Source: Carettochelys insculpta (lineage: Eukaryota; Chordata; Testudines; Carettochelyidae). Taken from it: 64,000 nt of DNA. The position numbers and the translations under genes were made by a program. Below the pieces are notes generated by a model. It was not told the DNA's origin. It saw only the letters and a program-made list of their open reading frames with translations, and made no database searches. Location of the stretch: contig NC_134150.1 of assembly GCF_033958435.1 (NCBI RefSeq), positions 39,117,501 to 39,181,500 on the forward strand. The letters are read 5' to 3'. Shown here in pieces: positions 32,105 to 43,664 of this stretch (position 1 is the first letter of the stretch; each line of letters begins with the position of its first letter).

Positions 32105-32424
32105 GGGCTTATCTCCTCTACATGGTGGGTCAACACTGCAGTGACCGACCCACTGGTGGACAATTTATTCCATCTGCTTAGACATGATAAATCACAGGAC
32201 CCTTCGTTGCTGTTACAAATCAATCTCTGGGCACTCTCCTGTCAACTCCACTGCTCCACCAGAGCAAGAAGAAGAGGCAGCGTCAATGGGAGATTATCAA
32301 CTGTTGACCTCACCACATGGAAGCCACCACTGTAAGGTCGAAGTAAGTTGACTTCAGCCTTGCTTTTCACATAGCTGAAGTTGTGCATCATAGCTAGCAG
32401 AGGGGCCATAGTGTAGACTAGGCC
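32105..32424. mobile_element. Harbinger-type MITE, degenerate
   Basis: The right end 'atagtgtagactaggcc' (complement GGCCTAGTCTACACTAT) is a clear family terminus. The left end GGGCTTATCTCCTCTACATG is degenerate. The flanking triplets are TGA and TCA, one mismatch from a 3-bp duplication. The interior has 'gtcgaagtaagttgacttca', matching the 'tcgaagt/acttcga' theme of the family. Confidence 0.65.
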
Positions 32425-32427
32425 TCA

Positions 32428-33777
32428 CAATGGATGGTGTTTTTCCTAAATCACCAATTCTTAGAGTCATGTGATTATATCAGAATTTCAGCTTATATTT
32501 CAGTTTTGTTTTGGGTTTTTTTTAGCCATTCTGGTTTCAGAAAAATAAAGTTGGAAGACAAAACCCTGAAAGCTTAAAACCTACACGGATGCCAAGAGGC
32601 GGGGGGGGGGGGGGCGTTGGTTAGTTGGCTGGTTTTTTGTTTTGTTTTTTTAATTTTCCTGATTTTTAAGACAATCTTCTGATTTGGGGAAGGAGCTGAC
32701 TCATGAACTTTGGCTGGCTGGGACTGGCAATGCAGTGTAACCAGATCTCTCATGGCTTTGCTTTGGATTTTTCTATATTGCATCAAATGTGAATATATAT
32801 ATTTATGAATATATACATTTGTATTGAACCCAACCCACTGCAGAGGTGTGAACAAACAAGTAATGTAAGTAGCACTGTGGTGCTAATATTATTTCTGACT
32901 AGATTTTCACATGATAATTGAGCCATGGCTGCCAATGTGTATCAGCTTCCCAACAAGTATGTAGTAGATTTACAAATAAAAATAATAAGATTAATATATG
33001 GAAATCTAAAACTGAAAAACAATTACATTCTGCTCTCAGTTCCAGCAATGCAAAACTCCTGGTCAGCTAGGGCAGGGATGTGCAAATGGGTGGGTGGGCT
33101 CTCTTGGGGAAGGACGTGAAATTTTGTTAGAGGGAAGCAGCACCATTAGCTGCTGGGCCTCAGGCTTGTGCATCTGATTAAAAATGTTGAAATAAGTTAC
33201 AGTTTTTGGGTCTGTGCCTTCACATTTGTATGCCATTTATTAAAGTGTTTACATTCTACAGACTTATCTTCTTACACAAACCGAAAGGCTGAAGCAGGGT
33301 TGTTTTTAGTTTTTGTATTTTCATATGAACATAACTGAAATTTCCGTCAATTTGGGATACGTTCGACAGGTTGGGTGGGGTAGGAGGCTGTTAATTGCAG
33401 GGACAGAAACTTGATGTAAAAAGTTCGCTTTCCCCTGACCTCAAGCAGAATCCTTGCTGAGAAAGAATCAGTTTCTCTAGTTTTCAGGTTGACCTTTCTT
33501 TCAGTTCAGAGGTTTGGGTTTTTTTCAACTCATGTTTATTATGTAAAGAAACCAATAAACACAAGCTTCTTCAGCACAAATACGCCAGGCATTTAAAAAA
33601 AATGTTTTTGCACAGCTCAGCAGCAAACTTTGGCCTTGCTCTTCATTTGTAGAAATAAAAAGCCTCGAGGCTATAAAAGATACAGAAGAAAAACAGACAA
33701 TTTTTGTTTGACGGTTGTTCTTTACTGTTATGGTGGCTGTTTTAGCGACTGCTGATTTGTATCATTTTGAGCGTCTT
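32428..33777. other. No recognised feature apart from a G tract
   Basis: The G14 tract at 32601-32614 is listed separately. A 'gggcagggatgtgcaaatgg' stretch near 33070 resembles a hAT end, but no mate was found. Confidence 0.45.
32601..32614. repeat. (G)14 tract
   Basis: Fourteen consecutive G. Simple repeat. Confidence 0.95.
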
Positions 33778-33790
33778 TGTCTCTCGCAAG

Positions 33791-34122
33791 TATCAGAGAG
33801 GTAGCCGTGTTAGTCTGTAGTTTTGAGAACAACAAAAAGTCCTGTGGCACCTTATAGACTAAAAGATATTGTGGAGCATAAGCTTTCGTGGGCAAAGACC
33901 CACTTCATCAGATGCATGAGTGGGAGGAGGGGTGGTTTCAGAGGGGTGGTTTCAGAGGGGTATTTAAAGAGTGGGGGCCCTCCCTTTTACTGGGACCCCA
34001 CTCTTTAAATACCCCTCTGAAACCACCCCCCCCAATGCATCTGACGAAGCGGGTCTTTGCCCACGAAAGCTTATGCTCCAAAATATCTGTTAGTCTATGA
34101 GGTGCCACTGGACTTCTTGTTG
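33791..34122. mobile_element. PLE-derived fold-back element, long-armed
   Basis: This is an almost perfect palindrome. The left arm runs from 'tatcagagaggtagccgtgt' through 'agcataagctttcgtgggca' to 'tatttaaagagtgggggccc'. The right arm is its complement, ending 'gccactggacttcttgttg'. The junction at 'ggccctcccttttactggga' corresponds to the inner ends of both arms in 21041-22044, so this looks like that element with the whole coding region deleted. The flanks TTGTCTCTCGCAAG and CTGTCTCTTGCAG form an imperfect ~13-bp duplication. In the left arm the 'gaggggtggtttca' motif is duplicated. Confidence 0.9.
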
Positions 34123-34136
34123 TCTGTCTCTTGCAG

Positions 34137-37100
34137 TTTTCACTGAGGACGGAAATCACAAATCACTTTGAAATACCCATTCTAATTTCACCAGTCAAAC
34201 AACAATTCGAGTCCACTGAAGGTAGCCTAATTAAACAGTTATAAAAGTTGTGTAATAAAATAGCATATCAGTCCCAATATCAGGATTAAATCTGAATTTA
34301 TGGGGCCAATTCACTGGTATGTTCTAATTGCTTTACATCATGCAGATATTGCAAAGGCAGCCATAAATCTGCTTCAACTGCTGAGTGAATCTGCCTGATG
34401 GGAAAAGGACTCGTACGATCAAACTGGACTCACCCAGACAAACAGCAAGTACCTCTGACATATCGAGTGCCCCCGTAGTACAGTAGGTCTCCCCTGAAGG
34501 TACGGCTAACTACCAGGCATCTTTCTGAAGGAGGTGGCGTGGGGTTTGCTCCTCTGTGACATCTTTCAGAGATTGCATCAAGGTTTTCAGCAACTGGGAC
34601 ATTGCCAGGCTAGAGTTATTTTAATATTCAGCTTTCCCTAAGTCAGGCTTGTTTGATCCACTTCCATCTCTAAACTCCATTGTTTGTGAAATCAGTGCAT
34701 ACCCTACCACTGAAAGCGATTTCTCAGTGGGCTGCTAGCTGAGGGACAGGAATCTGCCGGGCTATTTGGCAACCCAAAATGTAATAAGTGGAGCATCAAA
34801 TTAGGGTTTTTGTACCACTCCATGGGACAGTGACCCACACCATGCATAAGTTACATACTCCCTCTCCCAAGCTGAGAGGAACCTGCACTTGTTCCCTGGG
34901 ACCTTGGCTTTTAGCTCAAACCGTAGCGGCTCATGCGCTAGGTTCAAGTCTGCCTGTTCGTGGTTACAAGTGCCAGCTTCTCCTCTGTGAGGGGAAGTAA
35001 ATCAAGGTTTTTATGAGCCTCCCACTTCAGTCATGCACGTTTAAAGGACTCCCTTAAGCACCCAGACTTCTGAGTGCTTGTCTCTGCTGCACCCCAACAT
35101 TTTGGGAGGTCTGACTCTCCTTTTTAGATCGCATCCCAAAGCTGTCCAGGAAGTGGTACAGTTCCCTGTTCTGTGGCTGTAAAGAGAGCTCTGCATTAAA
35201 GCTGTTTGAATGGATAGCAGAGTTTTGTAGACTCCCAACTGCTCTTTTGTTCTCATGACCTGTGAATTAACTAAGCATGAGGGAATAGGAGACAGCAGAT
35301 TCCTTAGCATGTTGGACCTGATCCCTTGAAATGAAGAGCACCTCCTAGAAAGGCTTGAAAATCAGCTGGAAGTCAAGGTGCTTGGGTTCCCACAAGTACT
35401 CACTCACACAACTGTCCCCTAAGCCCCAAAGAAGAGAATAGATTCCAGCAAATGGTTTCCATTATTATTTCATCTTTTCCCATCCAGAGATCCCAAAATG
35501 CTTTCCCGGCTATCGACACACAGCGACTCTGAAATGCAGCTACTTCTGGGGTGCAGGGAGGCATTCAACTAGTGCATAGCACACTGGACACAAGTGGAGG
35601 AAAAGGATATTTCAATCAAAGATATCAAAGCGGTGCACATATCATTGTGAAAAGGATTGGGAGAGCTTTAATGGCCAAAGAGAACCTTTGCTTAACTGGT
35701 CTTCACTTGCATGTGCATTTTTTGAGTTGTCAGGCAGGATCCTCCCATCTGGTCAGCCTGTTGTGTTTCACAGTACAAATAGGCAGTTTTTAGAGGTGGA
35801 AGATTTGTGACATATTTAATTGCAAGTGGTATTTCAAGACTCGGGACACTTTATTGCAAGCCATAAATTCAATTGAGGCCACGGTAGATTTATGCCTTGG
35901 AAACTGAGAAGAACTTCTCAACATTGGTGGACACTGCAGGAGACAAATAACAGCAAAGTGAACGTTACCTCCTGGTGCCTGCAGGTCAATATGTTAGCTA
36001 GCTAGAGCAGAGTGCAATCTGAATTCATTTTCCCAATTGATTGTGCGTTTTTATATTATATGTAGAGTTCACTCCTTCCAATCAGAAACTCAGAGCATTG
36101 CTAGTAGGTCAGGGTCTGGCTGGAAGCCCTAAATGATACTCCCAATAACCACAAGGCCAGATTCTTGTCTTCAGAGAAATGAGGCTGATTTATACCAGCA
36201 AAAGATCTGACCCATTGAAATGTTAACCCTTAAAATTCTGGCATTTTCCTCCTTGCCAGCCACACGGCTGTTTAAGATGTCACGAGTGTACGTGATTGTC
36301 CAGCACTTCTGCAGTTTCCAAAGGGACAATGTTCCATTTAAAGCTGCTGGGTTGACACGTTCCATTTAAATTCTGAGGCCCGTCCTAAAGCTAATGGAAA
36401 TATTGCCTCCTCCAGAACAGCAGAGCCATTCGGGCCATTCGGCCCTCTATGAATAGAAATCAATGGTTAAACATACCAAACCCTTCTCTGAGGTTGGATG
36501 AAGTTGCTCCCTGTGCTTGGGGACCTTTTGAAACCCACCCTGTTTCCCTATTTTTAAACCATCTCCATGTTAGCAGCTGCTCTTGGCACAGAAGCCCCTC
36601 CTTAACCAAATGGAAACTGGTTTCAGACAGGTTGCGGTGGGGTATTATTTTTACCAAAGTCCATCTGCAGCAAGGATGGGATGGCCGGGGTGGGACAACT
36701 CCCATGTGGTTTCTACATCTGCCTTGAGAGTAGCAACACAGCAGGGAGAAGTTCGGGTGTTGCGGGGGGGTTTCTATCACCGTGAGTGGAAATGCGGAAG
36801 TGACTATTAAATATTGGGGTGGAGGAGCATTAAACAAAGAAGGGAGGGGCCATCTAAAATGTCACTTGGCTTCCCATCTGGGAACCTGGCCTCCTCTGCC
36901 GAAAGCTGCCTCCTAGGAGCTGCCACACATGAGGTGGAGCATGTGAAACTCTTAAGCAACAGTTTCCATTCATGTGCACAGCCCCATCTGTGCAGGCTGC
37001 TGAGCAGATTGGGGGTGGGGGGGAGGGGGGTTTCTCCATGAGGACGTCAATTCTATAACACACGTGCATCCTTTCCCACAGCACCTGGGCCGGTTCCTGA

Positions 37101-37985
37101 CCAGCCCTGCCACTGAAACCTCACTATTGGTGTTGCAATGACTCGGCCTCAGCCACATGGCAGCAGGCTGGAGCAGGTGCACTCACCCTATGAGCCACTG
37201 GCATCCAAGCCAGTCCAAGGTTTGGTGATGTGGTGGTAGTGCTAGGAACTGGTCCCCCCTGACCTCCCAGTGGTTTGTTCATTAACATTTCGGTGATGGC
37301 GTGGTGTGCAGTGCATTCCTGCACACTTCCCCTTTCACTGGATACTATTTTTTGTAAACACCAGAACTTTTACTTTTTAATGCCTTTTTAGGTGTCTCCT
37401 CTTACTTCTGGATGGAATTTGGGAAGTGGCCGCAGGTTTGCAGCTTTCAACTTCATTTTTTCACTTTTTAAACTATTGCAGGATGACTAATTCTCTAACC
37501 AGCCCAAGCACATTAGTTTGCCACTGGAAATACCCACCCATCAAATTAAAGATCTCATCAGATTAGATAATTATTGGGCATGTGGCTGGACATTGAAGTC
37601 CCAGCTCAGAATCAGCAGAATCTAGAGTAAGGGAGAGTTCATGCACTGAGGAATTTACCTTCTAACTATACAAGGGTGGGGAGAAAGAAACAGGGACAGA
37701 GAGAGTACCTTTACCTTAATTATATCCTAGTTGTGGGAAAGTTGGTTAAAGTTCTATTGACTAGTTCTATAGATGTTCATGGAAAAGGTAGAGAAGGGCG
37801 GGAGAGAGACTGAACTAGTTCAGACAAAAAGGCCTCCAAGTATAACTCAAGGACAGTGCTAAGCTCATGCGTGGCAAACAAAAGAAATGAGGGACGAGAA
37901 ATCAATGGACCAAAATTGGCGTGTTGGAAATCAGATCTAACTGGCGCACAAAATAATAAATGGGTGGGCCATTCTACCCATCGCT
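34137..37985. other. Long stretch without recognised gene or repeat
   Basis: Nearly 4 kb. It has many frames of 60-125 codons on both strands, none with a recognisable domain. A G-rich run occurs at 37010-37032. This is the largest block where host noncoding function could hide, but nothing in the sequence identifies it. Confidence 0.45.
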
Positions 37986-37989
37986 TCTA

Positions 37990-38235
37990 CTACCTGAAGC
38001 AGGGGTTCAAAAAAGGATGGAGAGAGGCTGTTCTCGGTAGCAACGAAGGGCAGAACAAGGAGCAGTGGTCTCAAGTTACGGTACAGGGAGGTCTCAGTTG
38101 GATATAAAGAAAAACTATTTCCCCAGGAGGGTGACAAAGCTCTGGAATGGTTAGCTAGAGAGGTGATGGAATCTCCATTCCTTGATGTTTTTAAGTCCCA
38201 GCTTGACAAAATCCTGACTGGGAGGATTCAATCAA
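37990..38235 (+). mobile_element. CR1 ORF2 C-terminal fragment
   Basis: Across frames this encodes CR1 C-terminal motifs: KDGERLFSVATKGRTRSS, KEKLFPQEGDKALEWLA and EVMESPFLDVFKSQLDK. The last corresponds to EVVESPSPEIFKSRLDK in the copy ending at 57378. The 3' UTR is missing. It is older than the 28209 copy. Confidence 0.85.
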
Positions 38236-38509
38236 TGCGGTGGCCATGCTGGCTAAAAGCAATGACGGGGAACAAGTTTGCTGGCTCCCCACTCTTGATC
38301 AAAGCAGTCCTCAGACTCTGGGCTTCCCTGCATTATTTGGTCTCTTGGCTTGTAAATTCCCTGTGGGATGGCCAATGTCTGTATTTGTGCCTTCTGCAGA
38401 ACCAGCTTTTACTAGTGTTAGATTAACATGCGAGGGTGTTAAATCTCAGAATTTTAAGCTAGCTGATGAGCCGCCTTAGAAATATAGGCTGGTGCAAAGG
38501 GCTGGCTTA

Positions 38510-38804
38510 GGCCTGGTCTACAGTAGGGAGCAAAGTGGATCCCAGATATGCAATTCTAGCCATGACATTTGCAAAGTAAGAATGGACGTATCAGTATCGA
38601 CTTTCTTCCCTGCTGTAGACTGGGGCTCTGCCGGCTCATGCCGACATCCCTTACTCCACATGTCAGCATGAAGTATCAGGGTCGACAGCTGAGCCCAGAG
38701 AGATCAATTTTGCTGCATCTTCACACATGTGGCAAAATTGATCCCTGGAAGATCAATCACAGCACGCCAGCCCCCCTCCCCCATACCCTCTCATAGACAT
38801 ACCC
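38510..38804. mobile_element. Harbinger-type MITE with TTA duplication, ~295 bp
   Basis: The left end GGCCTGGTCTACAGTA and the complemented right end GGGTATGTCTATGAGA are family termini, flanked by TTA on both sides (38507-38509 and 38805-38807). TTA fits the TWA target preference of PIF/Harbinger. The interior 'cagatatgcaattctagcca' is shared with 16670-16926. Confidence 0.82.
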
Positions 38805-38999
38805 TTAGAGACCAGCTTGCAACAAACCCGGGACAAGGCTAGGGAAGTATAATGGCTGCTGGAATGAAGCATGCTTGAGCGATGTTGTTGTATTTGCTTG
38901 CTAACCATAAAGAGAAACGTGCTAAGAGTCAATAGGCTCCAAAGTGTGATGCAGAGCCCAGTGGCAGGAGCAGCACTTCAGAATATCACCATAGATCAG

Positions 39000-39240
39000 T
39001 GGCCTGGAACTCGGAAACCTGGATTCTAGCCTGGTTCCTCTTTTGTGCCCTTGGGCAAGTCACTTCACTCTTCAGGGCTCCTTTCTCCCTCCCCACCATT
39101 TCTCTCAGCAACCTAGACAGCAAGCTCTTCGAAGAAGAGACTGTCTCTACCTGCTTGTACAGCACCCAGCACAGCCATCTCATCCGGGGCCTTTAGGGGC
39201 TTCTGCACTATGGACACCTAGTGATAATAAACTGGTGACC
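39000..39240 (+). repeat. MIR-like/L3-tail fragment
   Basis: 'cttgggcaagtcacttcact' (39049 on) is the MIR-type signature. It is followed by 'aagctcttcgaagaagagac', 'tgtacagcacccagcaca' and a 'gataataa' end, as in old amniote repeats. Diverged, no coding capacity. Confidence 0.65.
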
Positions 39241-39317
39241 TGGCCAGAGGAAAGCAAGTAAAGCCTCCACCTTTCATGTAAGCACCACTTTCCCAACACC
39301 CGCTATATACACATCAT

Positions 39318-39475
39318 AGAATCATACAACTCTAGAAGGAGAGGGACCTCCAGATGTCATCAAGTCCAGTGCCAAACACTGTCTAGACCATCCCTGACTA
39401 CCTAGCCTACTCTTAAGTACCTTCAGTGATGGAGAGTCCACAACCTTCCTAGGCAAGTTATTAATGGAAGGGTGG
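39318..39475 (-). mobile_element. CR1 3'-end fragment
   Basis: Starting 'tcatagaatcatacaactct', it is the complement of the CR1 3' UTR and ORF2 end: 'gggacctccagatgtcatca', 'cactgtctagaccatccctg' and 'gatggagagtccacaacctt'. The tail in the element's sense is ATTCTATGA. Confidence 0.85.
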
Positions 39476-39807
39476 ACTTCCTAGGCCATAAACGCAGAGA
39501 CTAAAGAGAGACTCGGTGACAGAATCCCAGAGTTCTCTAGCAAGAGCCTCGATCCAGCTCCGTCCAATACATTGATGTTGTTCTTATTTAATAACATCTT
39601 TGAAACATGAGAGCTTCTGCTTCGTCAAGAACAAAGAACAAAAGAGAATTAGCAGTTCCCAGCCAATGCAGCCGCAATTAAAGGACGATAATATATCTAG
39701 TAAGTAGGAAGCAAAACACTTATTTAACAAGGCTCAAGAAAAGCGAGTGACTCCAACACAAATGTCTCTCATTCACTTCAACCCTCCCCTTCTTTCTACA
39801 GGAGATA
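39476..39807. other. No recognised feature
   Basis: Short interval without supported features. Confidence 0.5.
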
Positions 39808-39993
39808 CATACAAATCTCTGAGACCTGGAAGGGACATCAAGAGGTCATCAACTCCGGTCCCCTGGCCTCACAGCAAGACCTATCACCATCTTTAGCAGA
39901 TTTTATTTTTTTAATCTAACCTGCCCCAGACCCTGGAGCTCTCAATCCTGGTTTATAAGGCCGATGCTCTAACCACTGAGAAGTTCCTCCCAG
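39808..39993 (-). mobile_element. Cryptodire tRNA-derived SINE (CryI type)
   Basis: In the minus sense it begins 'actgggaggaacttctcagt' followed by 'ggttagagcatcggccttat', the tRNA-like head with polymerase III A-box region. It continues with 'ggattgagagctcc' (B-box region), 'gcaagataggtct..gag', and a CR1-like end with 'gaggtcatc..gatgtccctt'. It is full-length with internal divergence, including a T-rich insertion near 39900. It depends on LINE enzymes for mobility. Confidence 0.8.
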
Positions 39994-40710
39994 TGAGGGG
40001 TGGCTGAAGATGGTCACATCAGGCCAAAGATACCCAGACCTCAGTGAATCAGGAGCCAAATTAGTGATCACCATTATCGAAAAGAACCACAGTTGTGTGA
40101 ATTCCATGTTTTAATTCTCACAGCAAAACGCCCGACCAAGTACACTACAGTGGGTCAATACAGTAAAATCACTAATTCCCTTGTGGGTTAATAATGGAGC
40201 TGAGTTAATAAAGAACAGTGTTTTAATGTCATCCCCTGCAAAGAGAGACACGTCAAAGAGCCACCTCAAACCGAGTGTCACTGCAACAGACTTTCCCATG
40301 GTGACACAGGACTCTCTCCCCACCTATCACAAGGGACCCGTTTCTCTCTTGGCTCAGTATGACAGGTTACTCAGCTGAAACATTTCACTGGGGGAGCAAG
40401 AGCGAGAGTGTACGACCGAGACCCAGATTTTAGTAGGCAGCTATGGGGCGGTGGAGAAAGGCTCCACCCCACCAGCATTTCCAGGAGGTATAATGCCTCT
40501 GGCAGCCCAGGGGCCAGCCAATTCTGATGACTGACGTGCAGGTTAATGGGCCATTTCCCAGCCCTTTTAGAGAGACTAGAGCCCATGGGACCACCAGCCT
40601 GGTGCATAATACAGGATTGGGGTGACAATGTTGGCCTGTCCCAGGCCGGGGGTACCAAGAGTATGGCCTTCAACCATCCCCCTCTTGTGCAAGCATCGAA
40701 GGATGGCAGG
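39994..40710. other. No recognised feature
   Basis: No supported gene or repeat. Confidence 0.5.
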
Positions 40711-41000
40711 TCTGCTGACAGGGGGTGCAAAGGGGTCATTTGCCCCGGGTCCTGGCATTTCAGAGGGACCTGGAGCTACAGCTGCTGCCCCCCTACTTTG
40801 GCAGCAGCTGGAGCTCCAGGCTCCTTTGCAGTGCCACCGCTCAGGGCAGCTCTGGCGGGCAGGGGGGAGCGCCACACTGAGTGGCACTAAGGCTGATTGC
40901 CCTAGGCCCCGCCTCTTCCACCCTTGGTCCCACCCCTTCCAGGGCGTGGAGCCAGTCTCCCTCCCACTTGGCCCCAAGGCCCACAATAGCTGTTTGCCCT
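40711..41000 (+). repeat. CTTTGAAATGCC palindromic repeat, copy 4
   Basis: Starts 'tctgctgacagggggtgcaa', then 'cctggcatttcagagggacc', 'gctgctgcc', the mirrored 'ggagctccaggctcctttgc' and the GC-rich flank 'gccctaggccccgcctcttc', 'cacccttggtcccacccctt'. It ends near 'cacaatagctgtttgccctg'. Both ends seem present, giving a unit of about 290 bp. The long frames here on both strands are compositional. Confidence 0.7.
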
Positions 41001-42291
41001 GCTAGAGGCCCACAATCTGGCTGTTACCATGTCCTAACATGATGCCGTCATATCTCACGAGGTGTATAAGATAACTCCTATCCCCCACAATAACACACAC
41101 TCCTGGGCCATGAATTTTGTTCCTTTGGGTGCTGGCACATCCTGAGTTTCAGGAGCCAATGTGTGTGCCCTCAGACTGAAAGGCTGCAGCTTATAAATAA
41201 ATGAAACCAATCCTCTCCCGTTCAAAATTAGCACAAGACAGACACTGTGTACACCAAGTGTAAGACTTGGTTTCCTGTCTGTTTGTCAGAGCTCCTAAGA
41301 AGCTTCCTCTGCACAAAAAGCAAAGCCCCAAAGGCGGAAAGGGTAAGAACCAAAGTCAAGGGCGTTGCATAATCCTGCCCTGCTGTACCGCCATGCATGG
41401 GCAAAGGACCTGGCATCTCATGTGGGCTTTTATGCTCCTGGTTAAGCTACATTAAATTAAATCAAACAGAAAGCCGGGGCTGTGCTTTAAATCAGAGATT
41501 TGTCTCTTCTTCTCACATTGACCTTTTTCCCTAAACTAATTCTTTTGCACTGTGAACGGGTCTTTGATTTCTCATCCAAAGCCTCCTCCCCTGCTTCGTC
41601 CTGCCTTCTGGATGAGCTGGAAATTCTATCTGGCCCAAACAATTCCATAGCCTAGAAGATGTGGCAAGGAAAGTTCCTACCAGAAATGTGAGAAGCACAG
41701 AGACAAAGCTGAGAATGATGATGCAGCATTGTTCTTGTGGTATTTCTGGCCCAGCCAGAAGTAGGAAGTGTCAGAAATCTCATGAGAGAGCCTGTCGTCG
41801 TTGGATTTCCAGCTGTTTTTCAAAGCCCAGAGGTTTGGACAAGTAGCTGAACGTTTCAGTGTTTATCCATAGCAAACTCTCTTCGGCCTGGTGGGCTGCC
41901 CCTCTCTAACCTGAGTTCTGTTTCACATAACCTGGTGCTATTCTAGAGGCAGGATCCTTAGTGGGGAGCATGACAAGATTTGAACAGGGGTCTTTGAAAG
42001 TGCTTTAGAGACAAAAGCCCTGTCACCCTACTTGCTTTCCTCCACCTGAAAGCTGCTGAAACGGGAAGTTTCACAGAAAACCTGTGTGTCCATCCTTACA
42101 TTGATATGACACTAATGAGTAATAAGAAGAGTTCTTTCGTGGGCAAATTCAATATGGCAGTGAAGCCAAAACCCGCCTTCCAAGCTTTGTAGCTGGTCCA
42201 GTGCGGAAATTCTCTCTAGGGAACTCTTAAATAACACTGTGCCTTGAATGACGGAATATCTAACCCAGCAGTAGACCGAGAGTTTTCTATT
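41001..42291. other. No recognised feature
   Basis: Unique-looking sequence, nothing supported. Confidence 0.5.
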
Positions 42292-42299
42292 GGCTCGAA

Positions 42300-42618
42300 G
42301 AGGGGTCAGCAACCCCCAGCACAAGTGCCAAGAGCAGCACAAGAGCTGATTTTCATCGGCACGTAAGCCAGAAGCTGCGCTCCTCCCTCGTGCAGCTGGG
42401 AGCTTGCTCAAAGCAGGGCCGTACACAAATTAACAAAAGACCAGCTAATGCTACCAAGATCTAAACAAGAAAACGCCGTCTCTTCATTTATTTATTAATG
42501 AAGCTGTTGTAAGTAGGACTATTAGTGACTTTTAAAAGTATCACCAACACTTGGACCATACGAAGAGGTCAAAAAGTCAAATTTCAGCACTCCGCCTCGG
42601 AAAGGTTGCAGATCCCTG
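42300..42618. mobile_element. Non-autonomous hAT element, 'GGGGTCAGCAACC' family, ~319 bp
   Basis: The left end is GAGGGGTCAGCAACCCCCAG and the complemented right end is CAGGGATCTGCAACCTTTCC. The flanks GGCTCGAA (42292-42299) and GGCTAGAA (42619-42626) agree at 7/8, an 8-bp hAT duplication. The interior matches 6386-6680 in opposite orientation. Confidence 0.85.
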
Positions 42619-42626
42619 GGCTAGAA

Positions 42627-43307
42627 TTTCAGCAGAGGATTTCCAATCACCGGATAGCAAGAACGATGCACCCCAAGGATTAGAATGGTTGTAAAATGAC
42701 TGTTCTGATTTGGGGTAGCATCAAAAAACTGAAATTGAAAATGTTTGGGGTTTTGAAAATCAAAAACATCAATTTTTTGTAAAAAGCAAAACCCTACCAA
42801 TTTTCAGTTTTGGATGAAAAACAAACAAAAAAACCCAGTTTTTGAAAAGTGAAAAAAAAGCCAAATTCATTTTTTAAAAAATAGTTGAAAGGAATTATTT
42901 ACAAGGGTTTTTTTTTTATTATTTTTGGTTCAAATATTTGAATGAAGCAAAAATCTGCCACGCAACAGGTTTTGAAATTTACGGCAATTTTACATTAAAA
43001 TTGTCAGAATTTTGAATCCACAATAGTGATTATTACGTAAACATCCTGCCAATACAAGACACTTTTTTGTAGTCTACTATAGCACAACTGTACCCAGGAG
43101 CCCAGCACAGTCAGACTATACTGCCTTGTGGCACTTCACAGACTTTCTTTTATCTCTCGTTCGCCTGCAATTCTCTCCTCTATGCAAAACAGATTATTTT
43201 GCACGTTGATTTGTAAATAAATTATTTCCTCTCAGTCCTATTTGTTGCCAGTTGCTTCTAAGACCTTCAGCTTGAGGACAGATTTAAAGAATACACACGC
43301 TCAGGCC
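42627..43307. other. A/T-rich quasi-repetitive interval
   Basis: 42715-42920 is dominated by A and T runs with recurring 'ttttgaaaa/ttttcagttttgg' patterns, a low-complexity region. The rest is featureless. Confidence 0.6.
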
Positions 43308-43622
43308 AGCAGGGCTGACAGCTATCACGGGCTTGGGTAGAAGGTTGCAGGAGGCTTGGCTCTCCGCCCCCAGAAGGGGCAAGGCCAAAGGTGGAAGGGG
43401 CGGAGCTTAGGGCAGTCAGTCCTGGGTCTTTCCCCCACACTCCCTCAGTGCTGCAGATGGAGTGACGGCACAGTACTCCATAGTGTTTCAAAGGGGTGTA
43501 GAGCTCTGGGCACCATCCCTGCCACTTCGGCAGCTGCGGTGGCTGGAGCTACGGGAACCTTTGAAATGCCGGATCCCAGGGCAGCTGCCCCCTTGCTTCC
43601 CCTCATTGGCAGGCCTGACTTC
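43308..43622 (-). repeat. CTTTGAAATGCC palindromic repeat, copy 5
   Basis: Same order as copy 1: 'ggccaaaggtggaaggggcg' flank, then 'tagtgtttcaaaggggtgta', 'cggcagctgcggtggctgga', 'gaacctttgaaatgccggat', 'cagggcagctgcccccttgc' and 'cattggcaggcctga'. Confidence 0.7.
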
Positions 43623-43664
43623 AGAACTTAACACTCTGGCCCTGATCCATCAAACCACTTAAGC

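Noticed and set aside
33070..33160. Possible hAT left end (gggcagggatgtgcaaatgg)
   Set aside because: No matching inverted end or 8-bp duplication was found downstream.
40371..41005. Several overlapping frames of 114-136 codons on both strands
   Set aside because: They coincide with palindromic repeat copy 4. Mirror-symmetric GC-rich DNA opens frames on both strands.
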